Source: JAJAZB01 sp964244295
Lineage (GTDB): Bacteria > Bacteroidota > Bacteroidia > Cytophagales > Spirosomataceae
Assembly (NCBI GenBank): GCA_964244295.1
Contig: CAXTIG010000005.1
Coordinates: 140,681 to 204,680, forward strand
Length of the DNA: 64,000 nucleotides
Reading direction: 5' to 3'
The notes below the pieces were generated by a model. That model was not told the origin of the DNA. It saw only the letters and a list, made by a program, of their open reading frames with translations, and made no database searches. This document shows, one piece after another, positions 22,926 through 31,964 of the stretch (position 1 is the first letter of the stretch; every line of letters starts with the position of its first letter). A program made the translations under genes and the position numbers.

Positions 22926-25900
22926 ATGAATCACCCCTACTCCCCACCTCTACGGCGGCTCTTGGTCCGGGCACTTCTCCTGGGCCTCACGGTATGCTGC
23001 CTCTCGCCCACGTTTGGCCAGTACAGTCTGCTGGCATCGGCCCACGCGCCCCGGCCCGTTCAAGCGCCCGTGGCCGAACTGACCGTCCGGGGGCGCGTTA
23101 CCGACGCGACCACCAACGAACCCCTCGTTGGCTCGACGGTACTCATCAAAGGCACCCAGCGCGGCACCAGCGCCGATGCCAACGGCAGCTACACCCTGAC
23201 GGTACCCAACGAGGCCGCCGTGCTGATTTTTGGCTTCGTCGGCTACGAAAAGCAGGAAATCGCCGTCGGCGGGCGGACCGTCATCAACGTCAGCCTGAAG
23301 GCCGAAACCGCCCTGCTCTCGCAAGTGGTCGTGATTGGCTACGGCAGCGCCACCAAGCGCGACGTGACCGGCGCGGTCAAATCGCTCAAAAGCACGGAGT
23401 TCAACCGGGGCATCATTAACTCGCCGGAGCAACTGTTGCAGGGCAAAGTAGCGGGGGTGAACGTCACTTCCGCCAGTGGTGAACCGGGCGGCATCCAGAA
23501 CATCAGCATTCGCGGGCCGGGCGGGGTGCGTACGGGCAGCACGCCCCTGTTCGTGCTCGACGGCATCGCGCTCGACAATTCGAGCACGGGCGGGGCGACC
23601 AACCCGCTGAATTTTCTGAACCCCCAGGACATCGAGAGTATCGACGTGCTCAAAGACGCCTCGGCCACGGCCATTTACGGCTCACGCGGGGCCAACGGCG
23701 TGGTGCTCATCACGACCAAGCGCGGCAAAAACGGAACCTCGTCGGTCAACGTATCGTCCAGCATCGGCATCTCCACCCTCGCCCGGGCGCTGCCCGTTTT
23801 TTCGGCGGAGGAATACCGGCGGCAGGTGCCCGCCGTGGGCGGCGTACTGGAAGATTTAGGGGGCAACACCGACTGGCAAAAAGAAGTGACCCGCACTGCT
23901 TACACCCAAAACCACAACCTGGCCCTGAGCGGGGGTTCGGAAAAGCTGACGTACTACGGCTCCTTCGGCCTGCAAAACCAGCAGGGGATTTTGAAAAAGA
24001 GTGATCTCAACCGCTACACGGGCCGCATCAACGTGACCCAGCGCCTGCTCGAAGACCGCCTCACCATCGACGTCAACCTCAACGCCACGTCCACCATCAA
24101 CGAGCGGCCCCCAATTGGCGCGATGCTTGGCTCGGCCATTTCTACCAACCCCACCTACCCGGCCTACGCCGCCGACGGCACGCCTTACAAATACCTCACC
24201 GGCGTAAACCCGCTGATCACGCTCGATTTGGAACGAGACGTGACCACCATCAACCGCATCGTCGGCTCCATTTCGCCGTCGTTCCGAATCCTCGACGGGC
24301 TGGTGTACAAACTCAACTTTGGCATCGACAACGCCAACTCGGTGCGCGACCTCCAATCGTTGCCCAACGCGGTGCCCTTGCAGGACGGTCGCCTCGAAAC
24401 CATCAACACGTATAACCGCAACCGGTTGATCGAAAACTACGTCACGTACACGCGGACACGGGCCACCCACAACCTGACGGCCCTGGTCGGGCACTCGTAC
24501 CAGAAGTTTTTCGTGCAGGGGCGCTCGTCGAGCATCAACAAGTTTCCGATTTCGGGCATCGAACCGATTTACAACCCCGGCCTGGGGCAAGACCTGACCC
24601 TGGCCAACAACAAGCCGGGCGGCTATGCGCTGATTAATGAACTGCAATCGTTTTTCTCGCGGGTCAATTACGGATTCAGGGACAAATACCTGCTCACCGC
24701 CACCGTGCGGGCCGACGGGTCGAGCAAGTTCGGGGCCAACAACAAGTACGGAGTTTTCCCCTCCTTCTCGGCGGGCTGGCGGCTTTCGGAAGAAGCCTTC
24801 CTGAAATCGTCGCCCTTCAGCGACCTGAAACTGCGGGCCGGTTGGGGGCGGACGGGCAACCAGGAAATTCCCTCGAAAATCACCCAGCCGCTGTTTACCT
24901 CGCAGGTGTCGGCGGGCACCAGCTACCCGCTGGCCCCCACCGGGCCGTTCCCGGCGGGTACTTCCTACTCGCGCCTGGCCAACCCCGACATCCAGTGGGA
25001 GGTTTCGACCCAGACCGACATCGGCCTCGATTTTGCCTTGCTGAAAGGGGCGCTGTCGGGTAGCGTCGATTTTTTCAACAAAATCTCGAACAACATCCTG
25101 CTCGAAGTCATCCCCTCCGACCCCGTGCAACCCGCCGGGACGTTCTGGACCAACGTGGAAGACATGACCATCACCAACCGGGGCCTGGAAGTGGAGTTGA
25201 ATTACCGCTACACCGCCCAAAGCGGGTTCCGGTTCGACGTGGGCGGAAACCTGACGTTCATCAACAACAAGGTGGAAAATTCGCCCTACTCGGTGATTCC
25301 CTCCGGGTCGGCTTCGGGGTCGGGACTGACTTCGGCCACCATCAACGGGTACGTCAACGGCCAGCCGATCGGGACGTTTTTCCTGAAAGACTTCACCGGG
25401 TTCGACGACCGGGGCCTGAGCACCTACCGCGATGCCGACGGCGACGGGCTGATTACCGACAAAGACCGCGTGGCGGCGGGCAGCGCCCTGCCCACCCGGC
25501 AGTACAATTTCAACGCCAGCGTGGCCTTCAAGGGCTTTGATTTAGTGCTGAATTTCAACGGGGTGTCGGGCAACAAACTCTACGACAACACGGCCAACTC
25601 CAACTTTTACAAACTGCGCCTCTCGAAGGGCATCAACACCACGCCGGAGGCCATCGCCAACGCCAACGAGTCGATCAACAACGCCGCCCCCGTATCGACG
25701 CGCTACCTGAAAGACGGGGCGTTTTTCCGGCTCAATAACCTCGCGCTGGGCTATACGTTCAACACGAAAGCGCTGGGCATCGACCGCTGGGTGCCGGGCA
25801 TCCGGCTGTCGGTGACGGGCCAGAACCTGTTCGTGCTGACCAACTATGACGGCTATGACCCGGAAGTAAACACCGACCGGACCATCAACGGCGTTTCGTC

Positions 25901-25970
25901 CTACGGCATCGATTACCTGAGTTACCCCAAAGCCAAATCGCTGGTGTTTGGCCTTAACATCACCCTTTGA
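22926..25970 (+). CDS. SusC-like TonB-dependent outer-membrane receptor
   Basis: 1014 aa. A signal peptide is followed by a carboxypeptidase-regulatory-like domain (TVRGRVTDATTNEPLVGSTV to VNVSLKAE), the SusC linker with a TonB-box-like VVVIGYG, the plug domain (GAVKSLKS, IRGPGG, IYGSRGANGVVLITTK) and the beta-barrel. This is the usual SusC order and length. It imports oligosaccharides or other nutrients with its SusD partner, using TonB energy. There is no nearby glycosidase, so the substrate is not predictable. Confidence 0.95.
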   Translation: MNHPYSPPLRRLLVRALLLGLTVCCLSPTFGQYSLLASAHAPRPVQAPVAELTVRGRVTDATTNEPLVGSTVLIKGTQRGTSADANGSYTLTVPNEAAVLIFGFVGYEKQEIAVGGRTVINVSLKAETALLSQVVVIGYGSATKRDVTGAVKSLKSTEFNRGIINSPEQLLQGKVAGVNVTSASGEPGGIQNISIRGPGGVRTGSTPLFVLDGIALDNSSTGGATNPLNFLNPQDIESIDVLKDASATAIYGSRGANGVVLITTKRGKNGTSSVNVSSSIGISTLARALPVFSAEEYRRQVPAVGGVLEDLGGNTDWQKEVTRTAYTQNHNLALSGGSEKLTYYGSFGLQNQQGILKKSDLNRYTGRINVTQRLLEDRLTIDVNLNATSTINERPPIGAMLGSAISTNPTYPAYAADGTPYKYLTGVNPLITLDLERDVTTINRIVGSISPSFRILDGLVYKLNFGIDNANSVRDLQSLPNAVPLQDGRLETINTYNRNRLIENYVTYTRTRATHNLTALVGHSYQKFFVQGRSSSINKFPISGIEPIYNPGLGQDLTLANNKPGGYALINELQSFFSRVNYGFRDKYLLTATVRADGSSKFGANNKYGVFPSFSAGWRLSEEAFLKSSPFSDLKLRAGWGRTGNQEIPSKITQPLFTSQVSAGTSYPLAPTGPFPAGTSYSRLANPDIQWEVSTQTDIGLDFALLKGALSGSVDFFNKISNNILLEVIPSDPVQPAGTFWTNVEDMTITNRGLEVELNYRYTAQSGFRFDVGGNLTFINNKVENSPYSVIPSGSASGSGLTSATINGYVNGQPIGTFFLKDFTGFDDRGLSTYRDADGDGLITDKDRVAAGSALPTRQYNFNASVAFKGFDLVLNFNGVSGNKLYDNTANSNFYKLRLSKGINTTPEAIANANESINNAAPVSTRYLKDGAFFRLNNLALGYTFNTKALGIDRWVPGIRLSVTGQNLFVLTNYDGYDPEVNTDRTINGVSSYGIDYLSYPKAKSLVFGLNITL

Positions 25971-25981
25971 TTTTCAACATC

Positions 25982-27667
25982 ATGAACAAGAAACTGTATT
26001 CCATCCTCACGCTGGCGGGCTTGCTGTTTTTAGCCGCCTGCACGAATCTGGACGAGACCATTCTCGACGAAAGTTCGGTCAGCGGCCTTTCCGACAAGCA
26101 GGCCGCCGAGGGCATCCTGGCCCCGGTGTACGCCCGTTTGCCCGACATTTTCCAGCACACCAACTACTTCGCGCTCCAGGAAATATCGACCGACGAGGCC
26201 ATCCTGCCCTACCGGGGCGGCACCGACTGGGGCGACAACGGCATTTACCTCGCCCTGCACCAGCACACCACCACCAGCACCGACCCGAACCTGCGCAACA
26301 CCTGGAATTTTATTTTGCAGGGAATGTCGCGCTCCATCACGGCCATCAATTCGCTGCCTTCCAACAACGACGCCTCGGCCCGGACCTACCTGGCCGAGGC
26401 GCGGGGGATGCGGGCGTACTACTCGCTGCTGACGCTGGATTTGTTCGGATTGGTGTTCGTGAAAGACGACCTCGGCGCTACCTCCACCATCCTGCGGGGC
26501 GACCCGGCGGTGGAGTACATCAAAAGCGAACTGCTGGCGGTGGAGCCGAATCTGGAAACGACCGTCGGGCCGGGGCGGCTCACCAAAGCCGCCGTGTGGG
26601 GGCTGCTGGCGCGGTTGTACCTCAACGCGGGCGTGTACCGCGACGTGTACGCCGCCAGCGTGACGTTTAAAAACGAAGACCTGGACAACGTCGTGGCGTA
26701 CTGCGACAAGATCATCAACGCCGGGCAGCACCAGTTGGCGCGGGAGTATTTCTCGATTTTCAACTCCGACAACCACGACAACAAGGAATTGATTTTTGCC
26801 GTCGACCAGCGGGCTGAACTCAACGGCCACAACCGGATGGCCTATTTCTCGCTTTCCGGCGACCAGTTCCCGATTCCGGCTTACCCCAACGCCAACGGCA
26901 CCGACGGTCCCGGCATCACGCCCGATTTTTACCGCACCTGGACCAGCGCCTACGCGCCCAAAGACCCGACCGTGGACCCGCGTTTTTACAAGCAAAACCT
27001 GGGTATCTACACCAACCCGGCGGATTCGTGCGTGGCCGAAGCGGCCTTCAACGTCAACCGGGGCATCCTGCGCGGGCAGCAGTACGGCCTAATTCGGCGC
27101 AACGGCGTGTTTCTGAAATGCCCGAACGGCAATTTCAAAGTCGGCAAGCTGTTTCACGACACCCGCAACAAACCCACCCTGGCGGTCGATTTCACCGAAC
27201 AAATCGACTACACCGTGGCGGGCAGCAACTACAACACGGGCTACCGGGTGGAAAAATACGAGTTCAGCAAGAAGTCGGTCAGTGGCCGGAATTTCGGCGA
27301 AGCCGACATCGTGATCGTCCGCCTGGCCGATGTGTACCTGATGCGGGCCGAGGCCAAACTCCGCAAGAGCAACGATGCCGCCGCTGCCCTGGCCGACGTC
27401 AACCTCGTCCGCGCCGCCCGCACGGCCACCACCGCACCGCCGCCCCTCACCACCCTGACGCTCGACCTGTTGCTCCGCGAGCGGGGCTTTGAGTTTTACT
27501 GGGAAATGCTTCGCCGAAGCGATATGATTCGCTTCGGAAAATACGAGGGTACCTGGACGGAAAAGACCAACACCGACCCGTCGAAACGCATTTTCCCCAT
27601 TCCGCAAACGGCCATCGACGGGGCCTCCAACCTGCCGGGGTATTTGCAGCAGAATAGGGGGTATTGA
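25982..27667 (+). CDS. SusD-like nutrient-binding lipoprotein
   Basis: 561 aa from ATG at 25982, 11 bp after the susC stop. The longer frame at 25967 starts at TTG and is not needed. The lipobox LAAC gives Cys20. SusD features are the N-terminal ESSVSGLSDKQAAEGIL, the RGMRAYYSLLTLDLFG helix and the C-terminal GFEFYWEMLRRSDMIRFGKY. It sits on the cell surface as the lid of the SusC barrel. A strong terminator follows, so the operon is susC-susD only. Confidence 0.95.
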   Translation: MNKKLYSILTLAGLLFLAACTNLDETILDESSVSGLSDKQAAEGILAPVYARLPDIFQHTNYFALQEISTDEAILPYRGGTDWGDNGIYLALHQHTTTSTDPNLRNTWNFILQGMSRSITAINSLPSNNDASARTYLAEARGMRAYYSLLTLDLFGLVFVKDDLGATSTILRGDPAVEYIKSELLAVEPNLETTVGPGRLTKAAVWGLLARLYLNAGVYRDVYAASVTFKNEDLDNVVAYCDKIINAGQHQLAREYFSIFNSDNHDNKELIFAVDQRAELNGHNRMAYFSLSGDQFPIPAYPNANGTDGPGITPDFYRTWTSAYAPKDPTVDPRFYKQNLGIYTNPADSCVAEAAFNVNRGILRGQQYGLIRRNGVFLKCPNGNFKVGKLFHDTRNKPTLAVDFTEQIDYTVAGSNYNTGYRVEKYEFSKKSVSGRNFGEADIVIVRLADVYLMRAEAKLRKSNDAAAALADVNLVRAARTATTAPPPLTTLTLDLLLRERGFEFYWEMLRRSDMIRFGKYEGTWTEKTNTDPSKRIFPIPQTAIDGASNLPGYLQQNRGY

Positions 27668-27693
27668 GGGGCAATTTTTACTTTCTTGAATCG

Positions 27694-27725
27694 AAAAGCC
27701 CGGCGCATAGATGCCGGGCTTTTCT
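27694..27725 (+). terminator. Terminator of the susC-susD operon
   Basis: AAAAGCCCGGC ... GCCGGGCTTTT with a T-rich tail, 27 bp after the susD stop. Confidence 0.88.
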
Positions 27726-27759
27726 ATTTTGAGTTACCTTCGGGTAAGCGTTGTAAGCC

Positions 27760-28116
27760 ATGACCATCACCAACGAAACCGAGTACCGAAACGCCTTCCG
27801 GCACTTCGATCAGTTGATTGCCGACCTGGGCGACGACCCCGAAAAGCAGGCGCTGGCCCAAACCCTGGCCGAGCACATCCAGGCGTACGAACAAGAGGCC
27901 ATGCCGTTTCCGCAACCAACTACCGTAGCAGGAATGGTGGAGCTAAAAATGTACGAACTGCGCCTAAAATCCAGTGACCTGGCCAAGTTGCTCGGCGTGA
28001 CTTCTTCGTGGGTTGACCAATTCATAAACGGTACCCAGCCCCTGGATTTTGAACTGGCTAAAAAGCTGCACGAGAAGTTAGGGATTGATGGGGATTTTAT
28101 GCTGGAAGTGGCGTAA
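27760..28116 (+). CDS. HigA-like antitoxin-type XRE transcriptional regulator (no toxin gene adjacent)
   Basis: 118 aa. The N-terminal ~60 residues are helical (TEYRNAFRHFDQLIADLG). The C-terminal part is an XRE-type helix-turn-helix: SSDLAKLLGVTSSWVDQFIN and DFELAKKLHEKLGID. This combination matches HigA-type antitoxin domain proteins. HigA is normally beside a RelE/HigB toxin, but here the upstream neighbour is a terminator and the downstream neighbour a convergent hydrolase. It is therefore an orphan regulator or a relic of a toxin-antitoxin pair. Confidence 0.75.
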   Translation: MTITNETEYRNAFRHFDQLIADLGDDPEKQALAQTLAEHIQAYEQEAMPFPQPTTVAGMVELKMYELRLKSSDLAKLLGVTSSWVDQFINGTQPLDFELAKKLHEKLGIDGDFMLEVA

Positions 28117-28148
28117 AGCAACGCTACTACCCCCGGACATTGACCGTC

Positions 28149-28946
28149 CTAAACCTCAGCCATTGGCTGCTTTTCCTCACCCGCCCCAATCCTATACACC
28201 GGCGTTTCCTCCACCCGCGAGGCAATGCTAATCTCAATCCCGTTCCGATGAGGCGCGAACAAGTCCCGGATGCGTTGCGGACAATTGTTCTCTTTCGAAA
28301 CGTGCGACAGCACCAGATGGCTCATGAATGCCGGTTTGTGGGCCAGAAAAAGCGCCAACGCCTGCTGATTGGACAGGTGGCCTTCGTCGCCCCGGATGCG
28401 GCGTTTCAGGTACTCCGGGTACCGTCCTCTGGTCAATAGTTCGTCGTCGTAGTTGGCCTCCAGAAATGCCGCGTGGCATTGGCGGAAGTGGTGGATGACG
28501 TGGTCGCAGGGTACGCCGATGTCGGTGAACACACCCACCTGCGTGGTTGGGGTCGAAACCAGAAAACTGTGCGGGTCGCAGGCGTCGTGGCGTTTGGGAA
28601 AGGCCGTGACGCGAAGCGCACCGAGTTGAACCGGTTCGTAGGCCCGCAGGGAACAAATGGGAAAGGTTTGCGTCGGCAAGGCCGACTGGTGCAGGGTCTT
28701 CGGAGTAATGAAAACCGGCCATTGGTACTTCCGGGCCAGTTGGGCGATTCCCCGGATGTGGTCGATGTGTTCGTGGGAAACGAACAGGGCCTTGACCGCC
28801 TCGGGCGATAAACCCAGCCGCTGGAGCCGGGTTTCGGTTTGCCGACAGGAGATGCCCGCGTCGATCAACACCGCTTCCCGCTCCGTACCCACGTAGTAGC
28901 AATTGCCATTGCTGCCCGAATTTAACGACGTAATAAAAAGTGACAT
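28149..28946 (-). CDS. Metallo-beta-lactamase-fold hydrolase (YycJ/WalJ-like)
   Basis: 265 aa. Its start, MSLFITSLNSGSNGNCYYVG, and the metal-binding SHEHIDHIRG motif (HxHxDH) are typical of the YycJ/WalJ family, which in other bacteria act as 5'-3' exonucleases or coordinate cell division with wall metabolism. Further ligands are likely His in GEHTD-like GVFTDIGVP/HVIHHFRQCH and HLVLSHVSKEN. It is cytoplasmic, with no signal peptide. Confidence 0.85.
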   Translation of the reverse strand: MSLFITSLNSGSNGNCYYVGTEREAVLIDAGISCRQTETRLQRLGLSPEAVKALFVSHEHIDHIRGIAQLARKYQWPVFITPKTLHQSALPTQTFPICSLRAYEPVQLGALRVTAFPKRHDACDPHSFLVSTPTTQVGVFTDIGVPCDHVIHHFRQCHAAFLEANYDDELLTRGRYPEYLKRRIRGDEGHLSNQQALALFLAHKPAFMSHLVLSHVSKENNCPQRIRDLFAPHRNGIEISIASRVEETPVYRIGAGEEKQPMAEV

Positions 28947-29033
28947 GGTTAGGCAAAGAAACGGCTTTCTGGCCTAAAACGTGCGGCGCGGTAACGACTC
29001 CATTTCGGTTTCCTTCCCTACCTTAGCCGGGTC

Positions 29034-29996
29034 ATGAAACCCACCTCCCTCCTGCCCTTCCTGTTCCTCCTCGCCCGCCTCGCCAGCGCCCAAACCTTCG
29101 AGCTGCTCGGCGAGCCGATTTACCTCGACGGCAGCCGCATCGACAGCCTGCACGGCCTTTCGGGCATCGAGTACGTGCCCGCCCGCGACGAGTGGGCGCT
29201 GGTCAGCGACCGGCATTGGATGTTCGAATACCGGGGAATTAAAAATTTCGCTGAGTTCGGCGACCCGGCCCGGCTCAAAACCCCGCCCCGGCGCAGCAGT
29301 GGCTGGTTCGAGGCCGTGCGCTACGACGCGGCCCACGACGCCTGGTTTTTCGCCACCGAATCCAAAAACGTGACCTCGGTGGTTTACTCCTACGGGCACC
29401 TCGACCCGGCCAATGCCCACACCCTGCTCCGCATCCCGCTGCCCTTCGACAACAAGGGCGTCGAGGGACTGGCGCTCACGCCCGCCGGGCACTTGTGGGT
29501 CGCACCCGAAGCGGGTTGGGAAGGCGAAATTTCGGCGAACGATAGCGCGGCGGTGCATTTTTTCCGGTACCAAACCCCGCTGGCCCGTACCGCCGCCGAC
29601 GACGACGACCCCCAGCCGGAGCGCTTCCGCTACCCCATCGAACGCTTCCCCGGCGCGGCGTTTGAAAGCGACCGCTACGGCGGCATTTCCGAAGTTCTGG
29701 CCCTGGACAACACCCACCTTCTCGTGCTCGAACGCGCCTACTTCCGCGACCCCGACCGGGTGTCGGGACGAATTTACCGGGCCACCATCCACGAAGCCAC
29801 CCGGTCCATCACCAAAGAAATTGCCTTTGATTTCGACCGGGAACTGAAGGGAAAATTTCCCCTCGCCAACGCCGAGGGCCTCGCCTGGGGGCCGCCCCAA
29901 CCCAACGGCAAGCGCACGTTGCTGGTGCTGTCGGACGATAATTTCAGGAATTCGGCGACGCTGAAGAATCAGTTGATGGTGTTGAGGGAGCAGTGA
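29034..29996 (+). CDS. Secreted esterase-like phytase-family protein
   Basis: 320 aa. The signal peptide is MKPTSLLPFLFLLARLASAQ. The remainder resembles the phytase-like/esterase-like beta-propeller domain: LSGIEYVPARDEWALVSDR, DNKGVEGLALTPAGHLWVAPE, GISEVLALDNTHLLVLER, NAEGLAWGPPQPNGKRTLLV. These periplasmic proteins are often annotated as phytases, but enzymatic activity is seldom shown. It probably acts on a phosphate ester in the periplasm. Confidence 0.78.
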   Translation: MKPTSLLPFLFLLARLASAQTFELLGEPIYLDGSRIDSLHGLSGIEYVPARDEWALVSDRHWMFEYRGIKNFAEFGDPARLKTPPRRSSGWFEAVRYDAAHDAWFFATESKNVTSVVYSYGHLDPANAHTLLRIPLPFDNKGVEGLALTPAGHLWVAPEAGWEGEISANDSAAVHFFRYQTPLARTAADDDDPQPERFRYPIERFPGAAFESDRYGGISEVLALDNTHLLVLERAYFRDPDRVSGRIYRATIHEATRSITKEIAFDFDRELKGKFPLANAEGLAWGPPQPNGKRTLLVLSDDNFRNSATLKNQLMVLREQ

Positions 29997-30068
29997 CCGA
30001 TGTGTTTCTTTAGCAGCGTGACCCCACTGCTAAAATTACTTCCGTTTTTTGCCCAAAAATCTTTAGCT

Positions 30069-30515
30069 ATGCTCCGCACCTTTTCAATCCTCCTTATCCT
30101 CAGTCTCCCTGCGCTCACCCAAGCCCAAACCCGCCAGTTCATCAACCCCGGCCCCAAACCCTCCGGCTACAGCCAGGCCGTGGCCGTGAGTGGCGGGCGC
30201 ACCGTGTATGTTTCGGGTCAAATCGCCCTCGATGCCGCCGGGGCGGTGGTGGGCGTGGGCGATTTCAAGGCGCAGGCCCGCCAGGTGTTTGAAAACCTGA
30301 AAACCCTGCTCACGGCCAGCCAGGCCAGTTTTACCGATGTGGTGAAAATCAACTACTACGTCGTGGGCCTCGACGCCGAACGGCTGCGCATCGTGCGCGA
30401 AATCCGCGACCAGTACCTGCCCGACGACCGCCCGGCCAGCACGCTGGTGGGGGTGCAGGCGCTGGTGCGGCCCGATTTGCTGCTGGAAGTGGAGGCCGTG
30501 GTGGTGACGCGTTGA
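30069..30515 (+). CDS. RidA/YjgF-family protein with a signal peptide
   Basis: 148 aa from ATG at 30069; the longer frame upstream has no conserved sequence. Residues 1-19 (MLRTFSILLILSLPALTQA) look like a secretion signal, then comes the RidA core: GYSQAVAVSGGRTVYVSGQI, NLKTLLTASQASFTDVVKIN, DQYLPDDRPASTLVGVQAL, EVEAVVVT. RidA enzymes hydrolyse reactive enamines and imines; the arginine in RPASTLV is the substrate-binding residue of that family. Export to the periplasm would be a less common variant. Confidence 0.85.
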   Translation: MLRTFSILLILSLPALTQAQTRQFINPGPKPSGYSQAVAVSGGRTVYVSGQIALDAAGAVVGVGDFKAQARQVFENLKTLLTASQASFTDVVKINYYVVGLDAERLRIVREIRDQYLPDDRPASTLVGVQALVRPDLLLEVEAVVVTR

Positions 30516-30543
30516 ACGAAATTTCCGGGTAATCCGCCTGTCA

Positions 30544-30966
30544 CTAACCCCGTCCCACTGCAATCAGCACCGCCCCCGCCACCATCACCGCCCCGCCAAC
30601 AATGACTTGCCAGGTTAATTTTTCTTTCAAAAACACCGCCGCAAACACGATGGCAAACACGAGCGAGAGCCGCTCCAGGGAAGACGCCCGCGACGCATCA
30701 CCCAGTTTTAGCGCCCGAAACGACAGCAGCGACGAAACGCAGGTCACCACCCCGGCAATAATCAGGTAAATCCAGGATTTCCGCTCGATGCGGGCCACGT
30801 TGGGCAGCAGCCCTTCGATGACCACGGCGCTCCACGATACGATGAGAATCAGCACCGATTGCACCGCGAAGGCCAGGCTCGGCTCCACGTTTTTCAGGCC
30901 TGCTTTCGAGAGCGTGACGACGACGGCGGCGGCGAGCGCGGCCAGGAGAGCGAAGACAATCCACAT
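30544..30966 (-). CDS. EamA-family transporter (single-domain)
   Basis: 140 aa from ATG at 30966. The open frame continues upstream through the divergent gene and is a shadow there. There are about five hydrophobic helices. It ends in the typical EamA repeat: LERLSLVFAIVFAAVFLKEKLTWQVIVGGAVMVAGAVL. This half-size form (one EamA domain) is thought to work as a dimer in metabolite or drug export. Substrate unknown. Confidence 0.83.
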   Translation of the reverse strand: MWIVFALLAALAAAVVVTLSKAGLKNVEPSLAFAVQSVLILIVSWSAVVIEGLLPNVARIERKSWIYLIIAGVVTCVSSLLSFRALKLGDASRASSLERLSLVFAIVFAAVFLKEKLTWQVIVGGAVMVAGAVLIAVGRG

Positions 30967-31102
30967 ACACGTTAGTTTAATTGAAAAAGCGCCCGTTGTT
31001 GGTCGCCTGGTAGTTACCTGAAAAAATTGGAGCCACGCCCGCTGGATTGGCGACAAAACGGGCAGATTTTTGTTTCTGCTCAACGTCCGGCACCTTTGTT
31101 CC

Positions 31103-31537
31103 ATGACTATCCGCCCCGCTACCGAAACCGATCTGCCCGCCTGGTACGCGCTGCGCATCCAACTCTGGCCCGATGCCGATTCACCCCAGGACGAGGAGGA
31201 AATGCGCGTTTTCCTGAACGACCCTGCCTGGCGCATCCTGCTGGCCGAAGCCAACGGGCAGGTCATCGGTTTTCTGGAAGCCCACCTGCGCGACTACGCC
31301 GAAGGTTGTGACACCGAGCCGGTGGGCTACCTCGAAGGGTGGTTCGTCGTCGAATCCTTCCGTCGGCGGGGTATCGGGGCGGCCCTGGTGCGGGCGGCGG
31401 AAGACTGGGCGCGGCGCCAGGACTGCGCCGAAATGGCCTCCGACGCTGAACTCCACAACCTGGGCAGCCAGCAAGCCCACGAGGCCCTGGGGTACGAAGA
31501 AGTCGAACGAGTGGTGCTGTTTCGGAAAACGTTGTGA
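31103..31537 (+). CDS. GNAT acetyltransferase resembling aminoglycoside 6'-N-acetyltransferase
   Basis: 144 aa from ATG at 31103. The order of motifs follows AAC(6') enzymes: IRPATETDLPAWYALRIQLWP at the N-terminus, IGFLEAHLRDYAEGCDTEPV, GYLEGWFVVESFRRRGIGAAL (acetyl-CoA loop R-R-x-G-I/V-G), CAEMASDAELHNLGSQQAHE, and ALGYEEVERVVLFRK at the end. Such chromosomal homologs may or may not act on aminoglycosides. Length and motifs are complete, so an active enzyme is likely. Confidence 0.8.
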   Translation: MTIRPATETDLPAWYALRIQLWPDADSPQDEEEMRVFLNDPAWRILLAEANGQVIGFLEAHLRDYAEGCDTEPVGYLEGWFVVESFRRRGIGAALVRAAEDWARRQDCAEMASDAELHNLGSQQAHEALGYEEVERVVLFRKTL

Positions 31538-31589
31538 ACCGCAGGGATGAAACTCAGAACGTTTCGCTACCTTTTCCCGTCCCTACTCC

Positions 31590-31901
31590 ATGCCCACCGC
31601 TCAGGAAATTTTTCAGCAAATCGCCCGCGAACTTCCTGCCGTAAAACCCGGCCAGATGTTCGGCTGCCCCTGCCTGAAGGTGCCCAGCGGCAAAGTCGCC
31701 GTGATTCAGTGGCACGACGACTTGCTATTCAAACTCGACCCCGAAGCCCAGCGCGACCTCCTCAGCCTCGACGGCACCCAGGTTTTCCGCCCGATGGAAA
31801 GCCGACCGGCGATGACCGGCTGGATTCGGGTGCCACCCGCCTACGCCGACCGCTGGGAGGCCCTGGCCCGGCAGGCCGTGGCTTACGTGAACAGCCGGTA
31901 A
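31590..31901 (+). CDS. TfoX N-terminal/YjbR-like small protein
   Basis: 103 aa. It resembles the TfoX-N/MmcQ-YjbR fold: KPGQMFGCPCLKVPSGKVAV, then LLFKLDPEAQRDLLSL, then FRPMESRPAMTGWIRVP. Family members are small cytoplasmic proteins; some have been linked to competence regulation or DNA binding. No catalytic residues are evident. Here it is a stand-alone gene between the acetyltransferase and the carbonic anhydrase. Confidence 0.7.
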   Translation: MPTAQEIFQQIARELPAVKPGQMFGCPCLKVPSGKVAVIQWHDDLLFKLDPEAQRDLLSLDGTQVFRPMESRPAMTGWIRVPPAYADRWEALARQAVAYVNSR

Positions 31902-31964
31902 AGTCGCTTCGAAAAATGGGGGTTTGACCGGTTTTCCCTTTTTTTGGGGAAAACTGCTTTGCTC

